Shown here piece after piece: positions 41,010 to 54,001 of a stretch of DNA of 64,000 nucleotides. The DNA is from Cymodocea nodosa (lineage: Eukaryota; Streptophyta; Magnoliopsida; Alismatales; Cymodoceaceae). Numbering within the stretch: position 1 is the first letter of the stretch; every line of letters begins with the position of its first letter. Position numbers and translations under genes: made by a program. The stretch lies in contig CM072335.1 in NCBI GenBank assembly GCA_036874045.1, forward strand, positions 268,001 to 332,000, in the 5' to 3' direction. The notes under the pieces were generated by a model that searched no databases, was not told the DNA's origin, and saw nothing but the letters and a program-made list of their open reading frames with translations.

Positions 41010-44000
41010 ATGTTTCTTTCGGAGAAATTTACAATGATACAAAGACGCAAGGGCCAAAAAAAGGCAGCCCGGAAAACAAAGCTCCAGGAGTTCATAGAGA
41101 TGGAAGCAAACAAAAACCCAGATGATCTGGAAACTGAGAGGAGGCTTTCAAAAAAACTAAAGGTAAAAGGAGGCAAATTAGGTGGGCCTGATGATGGCAT
41201 GAATGACCTATTTGATGGGATTATGTCGGCTCTTGATACAACTGCTAGTGTTGGTGATGACAATAAAACAAATAGTTTATTAAAAGATTCTGTCGAGATA
41301 AAGAAGCACAAAAGGAAGAAGAACAAGAAGGAAGATGAGATTGTGCCAGATACATCAATCGAAAAGTGTAATACATTTAGTGGGTTTCGTGCTGATGGTG
41401 AACAACTGAAAGCCTGTTCAAATGATGAACCACATCTTAAAACAAAGGATTCTGAAGGGATTGCAAAATATGTAGTTCCTCATCTGCGGCATTGCACACA
41501 TAATGAATCAGAGGAACTGTCTCACATCCGTCGTAGTGTGAGAGGTATGTTGTGGTTGCTAGTTTTGTTATTATTTGAGTTGATTCTATTGTATCATTGG
41601 GTTACATGTCCTCATTAGTGGTTTTTTTTCTCTTATTTAGGACTTCTTAACAGGCTTTCAGAATCAAATGTGGAGTCTATTACTGAGGAAATCACTTGCA
41701 TTTTTCGAGTAACATTGCCATTCCTTTTCTATTGCTATTAGAGTTTTAAATTTCTAGTTCTACCTGTATTGACGTGTTATGCTCACTTTCTGATTTTTGC
41801 ATCTTTATAGTCTATTAGCCGCAGTGATGGATGCCAAATAATTGGAGAAGAGGTATTATCATCATGTTCCAATGGGCCCCGTGGCAACGAACAGTTAAGA
41901 CTGCAACTTTTCTATTTCCTGTATTCCTAATATTTTTAAGCATGCTTATCATGGTAGCACATTGTATTAAACATTTTCCCACATCATCTTTAGGTAAAAT
42001 GAGGAAAAATGATTCTCTTGCTAGAATAAGTTCATAATGACTTTCAACTTTATCAAAAACTTATTTATGAACTTCTTAACAACAAAAAGGGTAATTAAAA
42101 TTTCCTTCATCACAACATTAGTCATATTCTTTTCTGAGACTTTCTCACTTTGCAGGAAGCTTAATTTCTATATTTATTTTTTCTCAGATTTTTTCAAGGA
42201 TTCTTCTTGTATCTACCATAGCATAACTCTTCATAATTTGTTTATTTTGTGTTTACACGAAAGGTCCTTTCTAAGTCCATGCCTATTAATTTTAGTTATG
42301 AATGAAATAGCTAAAGAAATTCAAGGAGGAATACTATGGTGTATGGTATTTGCTAATGACATTTTTGATTGTTGAAAGTAAGGAAGGAATTAGTTCTAAA
42401 TTAAAATTATGAGGAGATACTTTAAAGTTCAAAGGATTTAGAATAAGTTGGTCGAAAACTAAATATATTAGAATGTAAGTTTAACAAAAATAAAAATAAT
42501 GATGACTGTGTATAATTAGATAGTCATAAGATTTATAAAAGTAAGATTTTTAAATACTTGGGATTAAAAATAAGTAACAATGGAGAAATTATAGAAGATA
42601 TTTTTCATAGGGTTAAAATATAGGGTAAATGAAATAGAAAAATGCTTCTAGAGTATTATGAGATAAGAGGATGCTCTTAAAACTAAAAGAAAAATTATAT
42701 AAAACTACTATTCACTCAGTCATACTTTATATTTCAAAGTGCATGGTTGTAAAGTATAATTATATGCAAATGTTATTGTTACAAAGATACAAGTGTTTAG
42801 ATGGATATATGAGAAAAAATTGAAATTTATGTAATTTAATTGAAGATTTGATCATTAATATATATATATATATATATATATAAAGATTCATGTGGTTGAC
42901 CCTACATAATGAGATTATGGCATGAGTTGCTTATAACTGTTCATAGTTTGTTTCATTAATTCATTCATCACCACCAATAGAAAGCCTAATCTACCTTAAG
43001 TAAATTTTGAAATTCAATTGAGGTGGGCTTTTCTTAGCACACAGAAATCCCTAAAATTGAAGTCCACATTTTTTTCAAATTTCTTGTTGCTTTTTAATTA
43101 TTGGATCTCTCTCTTCTTAAATGCTCTGATGTTCTATATCATTTTGAAGCATAACTTAAAGTTTCATGAATGACAAATGATTCAATAAGCTGAAGTTCAC
43201 TCATACTAAGGGCATGTTTGGATGTGCTTATTGTATTTTAGCTTATTGTGATAAGCTATTTTGTCCATAAGTTATATTGTTTAGTGCTTATTGTGCCTAG
43301 TGAAATAAGCTTGTCTATAAGCAATTGACAACATTGCTTTTTTCATTCAGCTTAACTCTACATTCTATCCTAAATGACCAATATACCCTCTAAATATATA
43401 AACATCAATTATCCTCACCACCTCCAGTTCATCAAGCCTTACACCAGACAAGAAGCTATTGCACATCCTGATTCATCGATTGGTAAGTGATTTTTTGTTG
43501 GAGGAAGACCACCACCATTGGCAACCACCTTCTTCAAGATGGCTGTCCTCCAATTTACTCTTATGTTGCCTAAAATCACCATCCATTTCCTCCTCCCACT
43601 TTCTCTTCCCTTCAACCATTGCCACTCCTTCCACCCCTTCAAATGCTCCTCCCCAATGTTGTCATTGTCCTGGAGCTACCACTCTTCCCTCTCCCACTAG
43701 TGTTCTTGGATGAGATCCTCCCTAGTGCATGCCCTCCTCCACATTGACCACTTTAGTGTCATCTTCTTTAATTTTGGCTTAGTTGCAGGTGTTTGCTGCA
43801 TGGGAGAGGTTGCCAAGGATGAGCACCTCGTCAATGGCAGATTCTTCCTCATCTGCAAGGACTAGAAGCTGTTCCATGTCCGCAAGATTGTCCATTCCAA
43901 GCCTACCTTGTTGTTGTGGTTGTTTGGCTTAGAATTTCTTAAGCTCAAGCAATGGACCTTAGGTGGAACCTCTTAAAGACGTTTTTAATTGTTAGATGGT

Positions 44001-47000
44001 ATGATTTATAAATTCACATTGGCTTTCTTGAAACTTTTAGTTTCCTTAGGAGACCAAAGATTGTACCAATTAAGAGAAGATAATTAATCAGTACAGAAAA
44101 AACTTACAGAAATAGAAAAAGACTTAAAACTACTTAATTAGAAATTTTGAGAAAAAAATTGATTTTATGTAATTTAACCAAAGATAGAAATAGATGGAAG
44201 AATAGGATTCATGTGGCTAACCTCATGTAGGGCTTGGATTGTTGTTGTAAGGATAACTTAAGAAAAGTTGGAAAACAAAATTTGGTGCTTTTTCATTGGT
44301 TATCAAAATTAGCTTAAGAAAAAAGCTCTAATTTACACATTGATAACTAGTGACAACCTAATTGGAGTAGCATCTTAGAAAAAACATGTTTGGAAGAGTT
44401 TATTTAAATAAGCATTTATCATAAAATAAACAGGTCACAATAAGCACATCCAAACACTGCCTAAGTGTCTTTGATTGAAAGGTTGGTGTAGCTTGTAATA
44501 ATATTTAGGTTCTGATTCTGATTTTGAAAAGAGAAAAACCCAGGCTTGCCCTGTAGCTCAATTGAAGCATTGAACAAACAAAATCTTCTTGATGTGCAAA
44601 CTCCACTACTCAATCATATTGTCTCTTGTTTTCATTTAAAAAACGTGCCCCTAATTCATAATTTCATCAGTTCACTTAATCAAGTGTTTTCTTAAATGTA
44701 TTGTTGTGTATCTCCATTTTTCACTGATGTTCTTCACTGGGATTTGCAGATATGCTTCCGCTTTTGCTGCTTTTGTTGCTGGAATGGCATGTTCTGTTGG
44801 TGTGGATTTTAGTGCCAAACTTCTTGCTTCACTTGCCACACTCTTTGAGGTACTTCGTCTTTAATGTGCTGCCCAATAATTTGATCCTTCATGTTGGTCC
44901 TGCCTTTGTTCTCATCATACTTTCAGCATTAGGTAGTACAACATATATTGCATGTGCTGTCAAGTAATGAAAAAGTGTGACTACTATATCATGGGTCATG
45001 CATCTGTTTCCCCTTATTATCGATACTTATTACCATGAACTTAACCTATCTTTCTTTTCAGAGAAAGTATACTGTGGAAGATAATCTGTCTGTGAGAAAC
45101 ATCACCTTGTTACTCTGTTATTTGTGTATTTTTGGTGTTTGTTCCAGGTTCGTGTGTTTATTTGCTTGATATTTTTCAAACTTCAGTCCTTTTTTCTGTG
45201 ATGGAACATTTATTCTATCTTTTGCAGTGATCTGATCTATGATTTTCTATCTGTGTTGAGCAAGCGCTTGACAGAGCTGGATGTCTCAACGATTTTAACT
45301 ATTCTACAATGTCAGTGGTCTTTGCTTTCACTATTTTTTGTATTTAGGTATAAATATTATCTGGCATGTTGTTTATCAATTTGGAATATTGAAATGGTTC
45401 TTGGTTGTCCTTTTTCTTATGCTTCCAGTACAAGTTACTCATACCGTAAATTTTAGGTTGTGGAATGAAGCTAAGAGTTGATGATCCCACTTTAATGAAG
45501 GATTTCATACTTGATATCCAGAGAGTTAGTGAATTGAAAACCATTTCTGGTAGCTCAGAAGAGATGGAGCCAAAGATTAAAAATAAAAGAGTATTTTTTC
45601 TTCCAATCACTAGTTCTCAAATTTTGCACGGTAGCATGACCATATATATTGTCACTGATGAAACATAACTGCAGATGGAATTCATGCTCGAAACAATATG
45701 TGACATCAAAAACAACAAGAAACGTTCAAAGGATGATCCTGCTCATCATACACGGATAAAGAAATGGCTTCAAAAGGTTCCCAGTGGCTGGCCTTAGTTA
45801 CATGAATATATCTAACATTTGCGCTTATGTTTCTGAAAATGGGGAAGTTTTCCTGCTAACATTCTGTGCCTCCTGTTTCAGTTAAAAGCAGACGATGTTC
45901 TGCTTCGTGGACTTAAATGGACCAAGCTTCTTGATCCCAATAAGAAAGGTCAGTGGTGGTTGTCTGGGGAATTTGTTTCCACTGAAAATCATCTTGAAGA
46001 AGTTGCGATAAAGATTGACAAAGAGTCCATGGAGACGCAAAAGTTAATGCAACTTGCAGCTGCACAAAGGATGAACACTGATGTGAGAAGGGCAATCTTT
46101 TGCATTATTGTTAGTGGAGAAGATTATATTGATGCCTTTGAGAAGATTCTTAGATTAAATTTGTCTGGAAAGCAGGTTCATTGATGATTTCTCTCTACTA
46201 TTCTGTTTTGGTTTCATTCCTTAGCACCACCGTCCTGACCCAATACTTCATATTTACAGGATAGAGAAATTATGAGGGTTCTTCTTGAGTGTTGTTTACA
46301 AGAGAGGGTGTTCAACAAATACTACTCTATTTTGGCCTCCAAACTATGTAGTCACGACAAGAATCACAAGTTCACTTTGCAGGTGATTCTTGATTTCTTG
46401 TAACCATTGACTCATACACAAGTTTATCGTGATATACATTAATCTAGGATTCAGGTCTCATACTGCTTTGGAAACTATTTTTAATTTATTTATGCGATTG
46501 AATGCAGACTTTTTCAAATGCTAAAATAATTATCAGCATACATGACAAAAACAATAGTCTTGCTATACACAGCCTTTTTTTGCTCTAGAAGGGATCCTCA
46601 TTGAATCCAGGGTTGGATCCAACAGGATCCAATCATTTAAAACAATAACCAGGCCTACAAAATCCTGACTATCGGGTTACCTGCAGCCATCATATCTAGA
46701 ATATTTCTTAATTAAGAACGCACCTATGCATCCTTTCAATGCTTTGGGTCCTTCATACCTTAATAACCTTGACCTTAAGTACTAATTTCGGGGTTAGCAG
46801 AATTCTTTAAGTTAATGATGTAGATTTTGATGATACGGAGGTAGTCATTTGGTCATCAAGTCCATAAAACCGTCCATTTGAGAGAATAAATTATCATGCA
46901 TAACAACTGCTACTACATTAGCGAAATATTGTATTTCAAATACAGTTTGATACTTGTATCAGAAAATTATTTCGGCTAGCGAAACTGTACCACTGTTTTC

Positions 47001-47669
47001 TCATTTATAATTTATGTGAACCGTATTGCTGTATCCTTAGTTATGTGACACTGACTTGATTGTTTAAATTTGTGATTGGTTTCTAAACAAGAGTCAGATT
47101 GTATGACCCTCCATTTCCACCATTCATACTGTTTTTTCTGTGCCATGGTTTAATGCTTCCTGATCTTTTTTTTTGTTTATTGTGCCATGATTTATTGTTT
47201 CTTGGTCCTTTTTTCTATTTGTGTTGATTGTGCAATGATTAGTGTTTCCTGATTCTTTTTGTGTACGTTGAAAATCCAGTATTGTATATGGGACCACTTC
47301 AAGGAACTTGATTCAATGGAGTTGCGAAGGTCCATGAATCTTGCAAAATTTGTATCGGAGATGTTGTCTTCCTTCTCACTCTCAATGTCATTGCTGAAGA
47401 CTGTTGATCTGACAGACCCAAAGCAGCTTACGCCCAAACGAATCATGCATTTCCGGATGCTTTTCGAGGCCATCCTTGATAACTCCGACAGCCTTGTGTG
47501 GAATATCTTCTCACGCGTGGTTGCAATACCCGAGAAGGACATACTCTGCCAAAGCATCGAGTTCTTCATCAGACAGTTTGTTCTCAGTCGTGAATCCGAA
47601 AAATCTCTTGCAGGAAAGTTCAAGACTGCAAAGAAAGCCCTTAATAATGTGGCTGGTATCCTTATGTAA
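41010..47669 (+). CDS. NOM1: NOM1/Sgd1-like nucleolar protein with MIF4G and MA3 domains
   Basis: Homolog of human NOM1 and yeast Sgd1, a nucleolar protein involved in small ribosomal subunit maturation and, in the human case, recruitment of PP1 and eIF4A. Eleven exons: 41010-41544, 41641-41708, 41811-41893, 44750-44849, 45062-45147, 45228-45310, 45457-45590, 45675-45776, 45882-46175, 46260-46382, 47280-47669; 665 aa. The first 170 residues are Lys-rich (QRRKGQKKAARK, KKHKRKKNKKED), as in nucleolar proteins. MIF4G spans roughly 175-400 (YVVPHLRHCT, VAGMACSVGVDFSAKLLASL, NITLLLCYLCIFGVCSSDLI, LTILQCCGMKLR). MA3 runs about 464-580 from TDVRRAIFCIIVSGEDYIDA. An in-frame stop precedes the ATG at 41010; Met at 41034 is an alternative start. 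It is about 100 residues shorter at the N-terminus than the Arabidopsis homolog as I recall it. The 2.9-kb third intron is full of transposons. Confidence 0.93.
42240..42930 (+). mobile_element. LINE reverse-transcriptase remnant in NOM1 intron 3
   Basis: Best-preserved LINE fragment here. A frame reads SPCLLILVMNEIAKEIQGG then WCMVFANDIFDC, matching the plant LINE segment with the F/YADD catalytic box; the second catalytic Asp position reads Asn (FAND). Downstream, frames with stops follow the expected order: the 'KFKGF' region, a YLG-like motif, 'DGEI', and a tail ending VVDPT. A TA tract interrupts it at 42860-42882. Non-functional. Confidence 0.7.
43210..44461. mobile_element. Non-autonomous PIF/Harbinger (Tourist-like) element in NOM1 intron 3
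   Basis: Terminal inverted repeats: left GGGCATGTTTGGATGTGCTT, continuing ATTGT; right end, reverse-complemented, GGCAGTGTTTGGATGTGCTT, continuing ATTGT. The element is flanked on both sides by TAA (43207-43209 and 44462-44464), the target duplication of PIF/Harbinger elements. Length 1252 bp, with no transposase. The interior contains a less AT-rich stretch (about 43430-43990) that looks like foreign, formerly coding DNA, and a LINE tail. Confidence 0.8.
44050..44270 (+). mobile_element. LINE 3'-tail nested inside the Harbinger-like element
   Basis: Contains TTATGTAATTTAACCAAAGA then TAGAAATAGATGGAAGAATA and CATGTGGCTAACCTCATGTAG, the same order as the other LINE tails in the window. It is therefore either a nested insertion or part of DNA acquired by the element. 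Confidence 0.55.
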
Positions 47670-47946
47670 CTACCTATTTTTTGCAGGCGGTTAATTAGAT
47701 TTGTATATACCACCTTTAGTGACAAAGTTCCTCAAGCCATATGCTTCTGTAGTTGGAAAGTTAGAAACCTTGAACTATTTTGTGTTGCAATGTTTATTAC
47801 GGTTAATAAACATCAATGGTTGAAATTCATTATGGTTGCTCTCTCTTACATGCTGCTGAAACAATCCAACTATTTTCGTCTATTTACGTGTAAACATGTA
47901 CCGTAGACGAATACACGCGTCTTCATTCCATCATTTCCAATCTTCC

Positions 47947-47977
<31 letters not shown>

Positions 47978-48630
47978 GTTTACACCAACATTTAGAGCAA
48001 GAAAAAAGAACATTCAGAGCATTTTTTCTATTGATCACGTTATTACTTCAAAGCCATTTGAAAGTAGTCAAGAAAGAGAGTTCCGCCTTTTATTTTCATG
48101 AGTTTTCATGATAAAGCATAAATTGCTTTTAAGATCTATATCTTAGTCTTAGTGGTGCCTCAAACAAGTTTACCTTGAGAGGTAAATTCTTTTCATTATG
48201 ACAATACTTAATGCTCATATCCTAATGACTCAATTCAAATTGTTTCACCACTTAGGGCGGACAAATGGATATGTTTGGATTTGGAATAACCTTCGGAACA
48301 CCTATCACTTGGCCATGGAGAAACATAACAAGCTCTTTTCTAATTTTCTTAATAATGGTGGATACTAGTAGACCAAGAACATAATAAGCACTTTCCTAAT
48401 CTTTACAAGAACGACATCATTAGACACTAGTAGACCAACGATTAGTAGATATCAACCATAACATAACACTGGAAATAGAAGCCAGGACCCAAAGTGCTTC
48501 CTCTTTTCTGTCTGATTCATAAGCTGCAGATAAACCTTAACATTTTTGTAAAAATCCACATCCCAGCTGTTACACATCTACTAATTTTTGTAAAACACTC
48601 TTCATTAGTTAAAAAGGAAGATTACAAGAA
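47670..48630. other. Convergent 3' flanks of NOM1 and DRB
   Basis: Tail-to-tail spacer of 0.96 kb with both 3' UTRs and a CT microsatellite at about 47946-47973. No gene seen. Confidence 0.6.
47946..47973. repeat. (CT)n microsatellite
   Basis: Uninterrupted CT tract of about 14 units in the NOM1/DRB spacer. Confidence 0.9.
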
Positions 48631-51600
48631 CTACTGATTGGAGTGATCAAGACAAACAGCAACCCACCTTTCATCACTAATAGGAAGCGTCGTGGCACCT
48701 TCAGGCAACACCATACCAGGTTTACGGGGGTAGACACTTACTCGGTTGCACGGTAATGGATTTCCAAACATATTACCTGGTAACTGGGCATCTGCTTCCG
48801 CCACATTGTGATCAGAGCTCTCAGACCCTAAGAAAACAGATGAATTTCCATTCCTTGATGGGGAAATTTCGATAAGAATAGGATCGTTTGGCTGTAGATT
48901 CATGTCATCAAAAGTGGATGATGCCTTACTTTCTTCTGATGCAGGTAACACTATACCAGGTTTATGGGGTAAGACACCAATTCGGTTAGAGAGTGATTTG
49001 TTTCCAAACATATCGCCTGGTAACTGGGCATCTGCTGCCATATTCAGATCAGAGTGCTCAGACCCTGAGAAAATGGATGATATTTCATCCCTTGACGAGG
49101 AAAGCTCGACAAGAATCAGATCACTTGGTTGTACGTTCATATCATCACAAGTGGACAACACCTTGATTGCTTTTGATGCGGGAACTGTGCCTTCCTCGAA
49201 ATGGGCTGAAGCAACCTTCAGAACCTCATTAGACTCACCAGATAAGTCAACTTCTTTCCCATCAGAGAGAGAATGCTTGCCAGAGCTAGTGTTGCTTAGC
49301 AAATCTTCAATTACAATGTGATTAGGAGAAACTGTTGACTTGTCTTCATCTGCAAACCACCAAACACATAGTCAGTGATCGCTATGTATTGGAGACCACT
49401 TGTTCCATTATGTACTAACTATAATGTTTACTATGCATTGTGTAAGTCAAACCCCTTGAATAAGTATCAGTGTATCATTACTTTTCTCACATCTTACAGA
49501 AGAAAAAGGATTAGAGGGGGTTCCCGACTGCTGCGTATCAGTGGTTTCTCTTTGTGGTGCATACAGATTCACAGTATCAAAATCCTCCTGCACTTGAATG
49601 TTAAAAAGAGGATGGCGGGGAAGCCTGTTTGATTTGCCTGAAAGAGAAGAGGATGGAATCATCTCATGTTGTTGAGTTAAAATATAACATTGCTACAAAA
49701 TAAATACATTTTATATAGTTTGCCGCATACAACATATAAACAAGCAACATTCTTCATTGCAAATGAAAACCATTTATTGCTGATACAACCAAAGCCAGGG
49801 CAAGAAATCCTACATAGTTTGTGGTACACTGCAATACAAGATGAATCTGGCAAAGGATAAAATTACTGATGTAACATCCCACTAACCTAGTCCTGTTATC
49901 CAACTGGGTCCAAGCTGACAAAGAGTAGAAAGGAAGATGATGAGAGGCAAGAGGTATCAATTCTTCCAGACCCCTATAGACGTCCAATACTGCTTACTCT
50001 AGAATTAACCAACCCTACCCTGAGATTAACCCATCGATTGTCCATGTTTTTATCAAATGCAAGATAAACTCTGTTGCAACAAATAGAGACAGAAAACAGA
50101 GAACTGCAATTCATAAAGCAAATAATACAGAAAAATGGTGAAGAAAAATCTAAGTAGCTTACTCAAATCACTAGTAAAAGTTGTATCTGCCAGATTAAGC
50201 TATCCTTATTTTCTCAATAATAAACAGAATTTCATTTAGTTCTGAAGGAAAAAACTTACCCTCTTTTAGTGTAGACCATGCTACTTTGGCAGCATTTTGT
50301 TCTGATTGCTTCTTTGTCTTTGCACAAGTTCCCACAAACTTTTCACCTTCTATTTCAACAGTTGTTGAGAAAACAGGCATATGAGACGGGCCATCATTCA
50401 CTGTATTATAGATTGGTCTTGCAAGGCATTCTTTCTGAACTAAACTCTCTAAAAGGCTTTTAAAAACTTGAGGCTCATCCTGAATGTTGGAAAAGGTCAG
50501 GTAAATAATACTGCAAGAAAAATTCTGAGATTCAATGGAATAAATCATCATAGAAGTACATGACTGAAGAACCAACCTTTTGATTTGACTCCTTATACAA
50601 TGATTCTAAAGCAATTCTGGCAGCAGCATTCTCTGCTTCCTTTATTGATTTGAAAAACTCTGCACTTTCAAAAGTTTGTCCATCAACTGTCACTCTACCC
50701 CTATAGCGAAGGGCATGAAATGAACCTTGATGAGAACAATCATATGATGGAAGACTCAAGTTTCTCTTTTGCGTGTACTCCTGCAGCTGGCTCTTGCATG
50801 AAAATCCCAAGTCTGGAAGCAATTAGCAAAAATGGTAAGGACCTCAAGCAATACAATTGTAATAAATTAGCACTGCCTAATAATGCTAAATTCCATATCA
50901 CCCTCATAAAGTATGAATCAATGGATATTCTCTCAGCACCTTCTGAAAGTTAATTCTCATCTGGTTTCACCGGTTAATCCAAGTAAATGTGGAACAAAGG
51001 TAACTGATGACCAATTCTACATCATCCAAGCATTACAACCATCTAAATCAAGAGGAAGACAACTAAAGCACAATTTAATGACACTAAGGAGAATGTAACT
51101 GCAATTTTTATTTGGCCGTGTATGCTGCAGATGTGACAATTGCTACAATCCAAATAGGACTTTTTCCACTTTTTTTTAAAAAAAATCCAATTCTAAGTAG
51201 TTAAAAGAGAGCTATGAATTCATAACCTGGAATGTCCGGGATTTCAAAGGTTCATTTGGAAAAGGTTGATGTTAATGGTATTATTCCTTTAATTATTTGT
51301 CAGCTCATTGGATTTTTACAGGCGGACCCAATACATATAAAGAAAATAATGCTGTTGTATTGATCGCAGTCTAAGTTTTGACAGTATGATGCACACAATG
51401 AATGAATGTGTGAGGGAAAGAGAGAGAGATAGACAGAGAACTACCTAACAAATCTATCCTTCTCTGGATGATTTCCGTGGCATGTGAAGAATCGTTGCAA
51501 GGTTGAATTGTTTCTATAGCTTCCTCACTTTTAGGCCGGTTGTTGTTTGCAATATTACTAGCGCTAGCATCTGAACTTCCTGAAAGAGAAATAAGAAAGC

Positions 51601-52359
51601 ATCATGTGTTTAGTGCATGAAGATTTTACCGGCTCAATCAGATAAAAAGTTTTCACAAAGTAGCACAGGCAACATCAGAATTCAGGGTCCTTGTAGCAGC
51701 AAACATCTAACCAACTGTCCTGCTTTGATGCAATTCTGATCTGAAACAGAATGTCGTCTACTCGATGGAGAATAGACGCTCTGATTAGTTTCAATGTTTC
51801 AACATTTTCCACAAAAGAAAAAATGAAAACGCCCTGAAATAAAAAAAATCAACACTAAAGAACGATTTTGTCGTCTCAGATGGATTGACTAACAGCTGTA
51901 ACTATTGATAGGACAGGAAAAGTAACAATGGAACCTCATTGTTTAGCAGCATGCAAGCACAGGCTTTAGTAACATCATCTCAAAGGCCAAACTTTCCAAG
52001 AGAGATGCCAATTCCTCGTCTCCACGCCGACTACGAAGTTCCCATCAGAAGAAAACACGCACAGAGAAAAAGAAAGACGCGATATTGACAGTAATAACGA
52101 CAAAATTCGTTTCCCCCCTCTCACCTGGAGACGTCACTGAAACCGCAGCACCAGAATAGTAGTCGAAGGCGACCCTGGCAGCCTCGCCCTGGGCTTCCTT
52201 GGCTGTCCTACAGTGGTCGGAGCTGTCGAAGGAGCGGTCTCCGACGGACACCGTGGCTTTGAATCGAGGATTGTGGTCCGGACCCTGCTTGGTGGTGCCG
52301 TACTCGGGCGGCGGCCGGTGCATCGACTGGCACATCTCCTGGAGCCTGGACTTGTACAT
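48631..52359 (-). CDS. DRB-family protein with three double-stranded RNA-binding motifs
   Basis: Plant DRB proteins bind dsRNA and partner Dicer-like enzymes in small-RNA production. Six exons: 52359-52125, 51579-51445, 50812-50577, 50479-50260, 49637-49491, 49349-48631; 563 aa. dsRBM1 is residues 1-72 (MYKSRLQEMCQSM, GPDHNPRFKATVSVGD), dsRBM2 about 125-195 (CKSQLQEYTQKRNLSLPSY, TFESAEFFKSIKEAENAAA), dsRBM3 about 206-273 (FKSLLESLVQKECLARPIY, TKKQSEQNAAKVAWSTL). Residues 79-123 are a linker. The C-terminal 240 residues are Ser/Asp-rich and contain two ~73-residue repeats. The MYK start is the normal start of the family, so the chosen ATG is sound, yet it sits in the target-site duplication of a copia insertion: no native 5' UTR remains next to it. 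Exon 5 ends at a GTGAGA donor needed for frame. Closest DRB clade not determined. Confidence 0.92.
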
Positions 52360-52361
52360 TT
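52357..52361. repeat. Target-site duplication containing the DRB start codon
   Basis: CATTT here and at 57514-57518, i.e. AAATG on the gene strand; the ATG is the DRB initiation codon. The copies directly flank the two LTRs. Confidence 0.8.
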
Positions 52362-52646
52362 TGCTGGAAATGCCGTGGCTGATGTCCGATCGTCCTCTCT
52401 ATTGTCATAGGGTTAGCGGCGAGAATGTTAACGAGAGCATGATGGAGGTACAATGAAAAAATTTCTTTTTGATCTCATTCATCTGGTTAGGGTATCAATA
52501 AAAGTAATTAATATGCGTATAATGACGACATATTTAGATGACGGAAGATCCAAGTCTATATATGCAATAGCAAAAAATAAAAGGATACAAAAAATGGTAA
52601 AGACAATAAAACAAGTAATATGAAAAAATTACAAATTCAAATAATA
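52362..52646 (-). repeat. 3' LTR of the copia element, abutting the DRB coding start
   Basis: 285 bases; on the element strand it begins TATTATTTG and ends CCAGCA. It aligns along its whole length with the LTR at 57248, sharing TGCTGGAAAT, TCATTCATCTGGTT and AAATGGTAAAGACAA. Any promoter activity it keeps would point directly into DRB. Confidence 0.85.
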
Positions 52647-52655
52647 TTCCCCCTT
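52647..52655 (-). other. Polypurine tract of the copia element
   Basis: AAGGGGGAA on the element strand, directly before the 3' LTR, where plus-strand synthesis is primed. Its position fixes the LTR edge. Confidence 0.7.
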
Positions 52656-52959
52656 AAACTGAAGTGAAGACACCCAATTTACCTAAAAATTTTCGAAAAG
52701 CAGAACGTACCAATGGTTTAATAAAAATGTCAGTGAACTAAGCAAATAATATTCAAGTAATTTTTCATGAATAAAATGGCAATCCAACTCGATCTGTTTA
52801 TACGCTCGTAAAACACCAAATTTTTGACGATGTGAATTGCAATCGAATTGTCAAAGTGGATGATGGTAGTGAGCTGAAGCCGAGGTACCTATAGATCTCG
52901 TAAAAGAGAACGGAGCCAAAAATCCTCACTTACAGTAATGTTAAGGAACATAAACAATT

Positions 52960-53120
52960 GATTGTTTCCTGGATTTCTAAGCAATTAGAGTAGAGCCAAG
53001 AAAAACTATATAGTCGGAAACTAAATGCCTAGTGATTGGGCATCTAGCCCAGTCTAACGTTGCAGTAGGTGTTAAGCTGGAGACTACCTACATTAAAGAG
53101 AAATATGCCGCGAGTGAGAG
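52960..53120 (-). pseudogene. Copia RNase H remnant
   Basis: The minus strand reads LDWARCPITRHLVSDYIVFL, the copia RNase H segment (normally DWAGCxxTRRSTSGYxxFLG). Stops follow; non-functional. Confidence 0.6.
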
Positions 53121-53387
53121 TATTTTTGAGATAGTGCAGAACCTATAAAATGCCCTTCATGTGGCTTTCATTGGATTGCCATCTAAATTGACTAAAATAA
53201 CTGATTGAGTAATTAATGTCTAGCCTAATGACCGTGAGATATAACAAACGTCCCAATAAACGCCTATATTTAGTAGAATTTTGCAAATTGGGACTAGAGA
53301 GATCAATTTGTTAATTTTCATCAAATAGGTGTTGATCGAGCTTTACAATCCAACGTATACTTTTATTGAGAAAGATACGCATCAAAC

Positions 53388-54001
53388 CTAGATTTTAAGA
53401 ATTTCTATGTCAAGAAAAGATGCTGGTGTTTCAAGATCTTTCAACTTGAAGCAATGACTGATGTTTGTTTTTAATTGCTGAATTTCCTCTACATCATTAC
53501 TTGTTATTAGTATGTTATAGACATATACTAAAATAGCAAGGAAAGAAAATTTAGTTTTTCTTGTGAATAAACTGTAATCTACCCTAAAGTGACAAAATTT
53601 CATGATAATAAGAGTTTCCATTAATTTGAAATACCAATTATAAGAGGACTGTTTCAATCCATAAAGAGATTTTTTAAGCAAAAAAAATGAATTCTCCCTT
53701 GTGAAGGAACACCTGATAGTAGTTTCGTAAAAGCTTCTTCAAGATCTCCATATGAGAATGTGTTATTCACATCAAATTGAGTCATGTGCCACCCTCGATG
53801 AACAGCAATAGAAAGTAAGGTTCGAACTGTAGTTAACTTTGTAACAGATGCATAAGTTTTATTGCAGTCAAAACTTTCTTTTTGAGTATAATCTTTGGCT
53901 ACTAGGCAAGCTTTATAACGTTTAATAGCACCATCTAATTTATATTTAATTCTATAAATCCATTTATAAACTATGGTATGCTTACCTGCAGCCAGTGGCA
54001 C
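53388..54001 (-). pseudogene. Copia reverse-transcriptase remnant
   Basis: Two overlapping frames (54001-53654 and 53681-53388) carry YKWIYRIKYKLDGAIKRYKA, VTKLTTVRTLLSIAVHRGW, then LKKSLYGLKQSSYNWYFKL and LAILVYVYNILITSND. The catalytic YVDD box reads YVYN, so both catalytic aspartates are lost, and a frameshift separates the halves. Confidence 0.85.
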
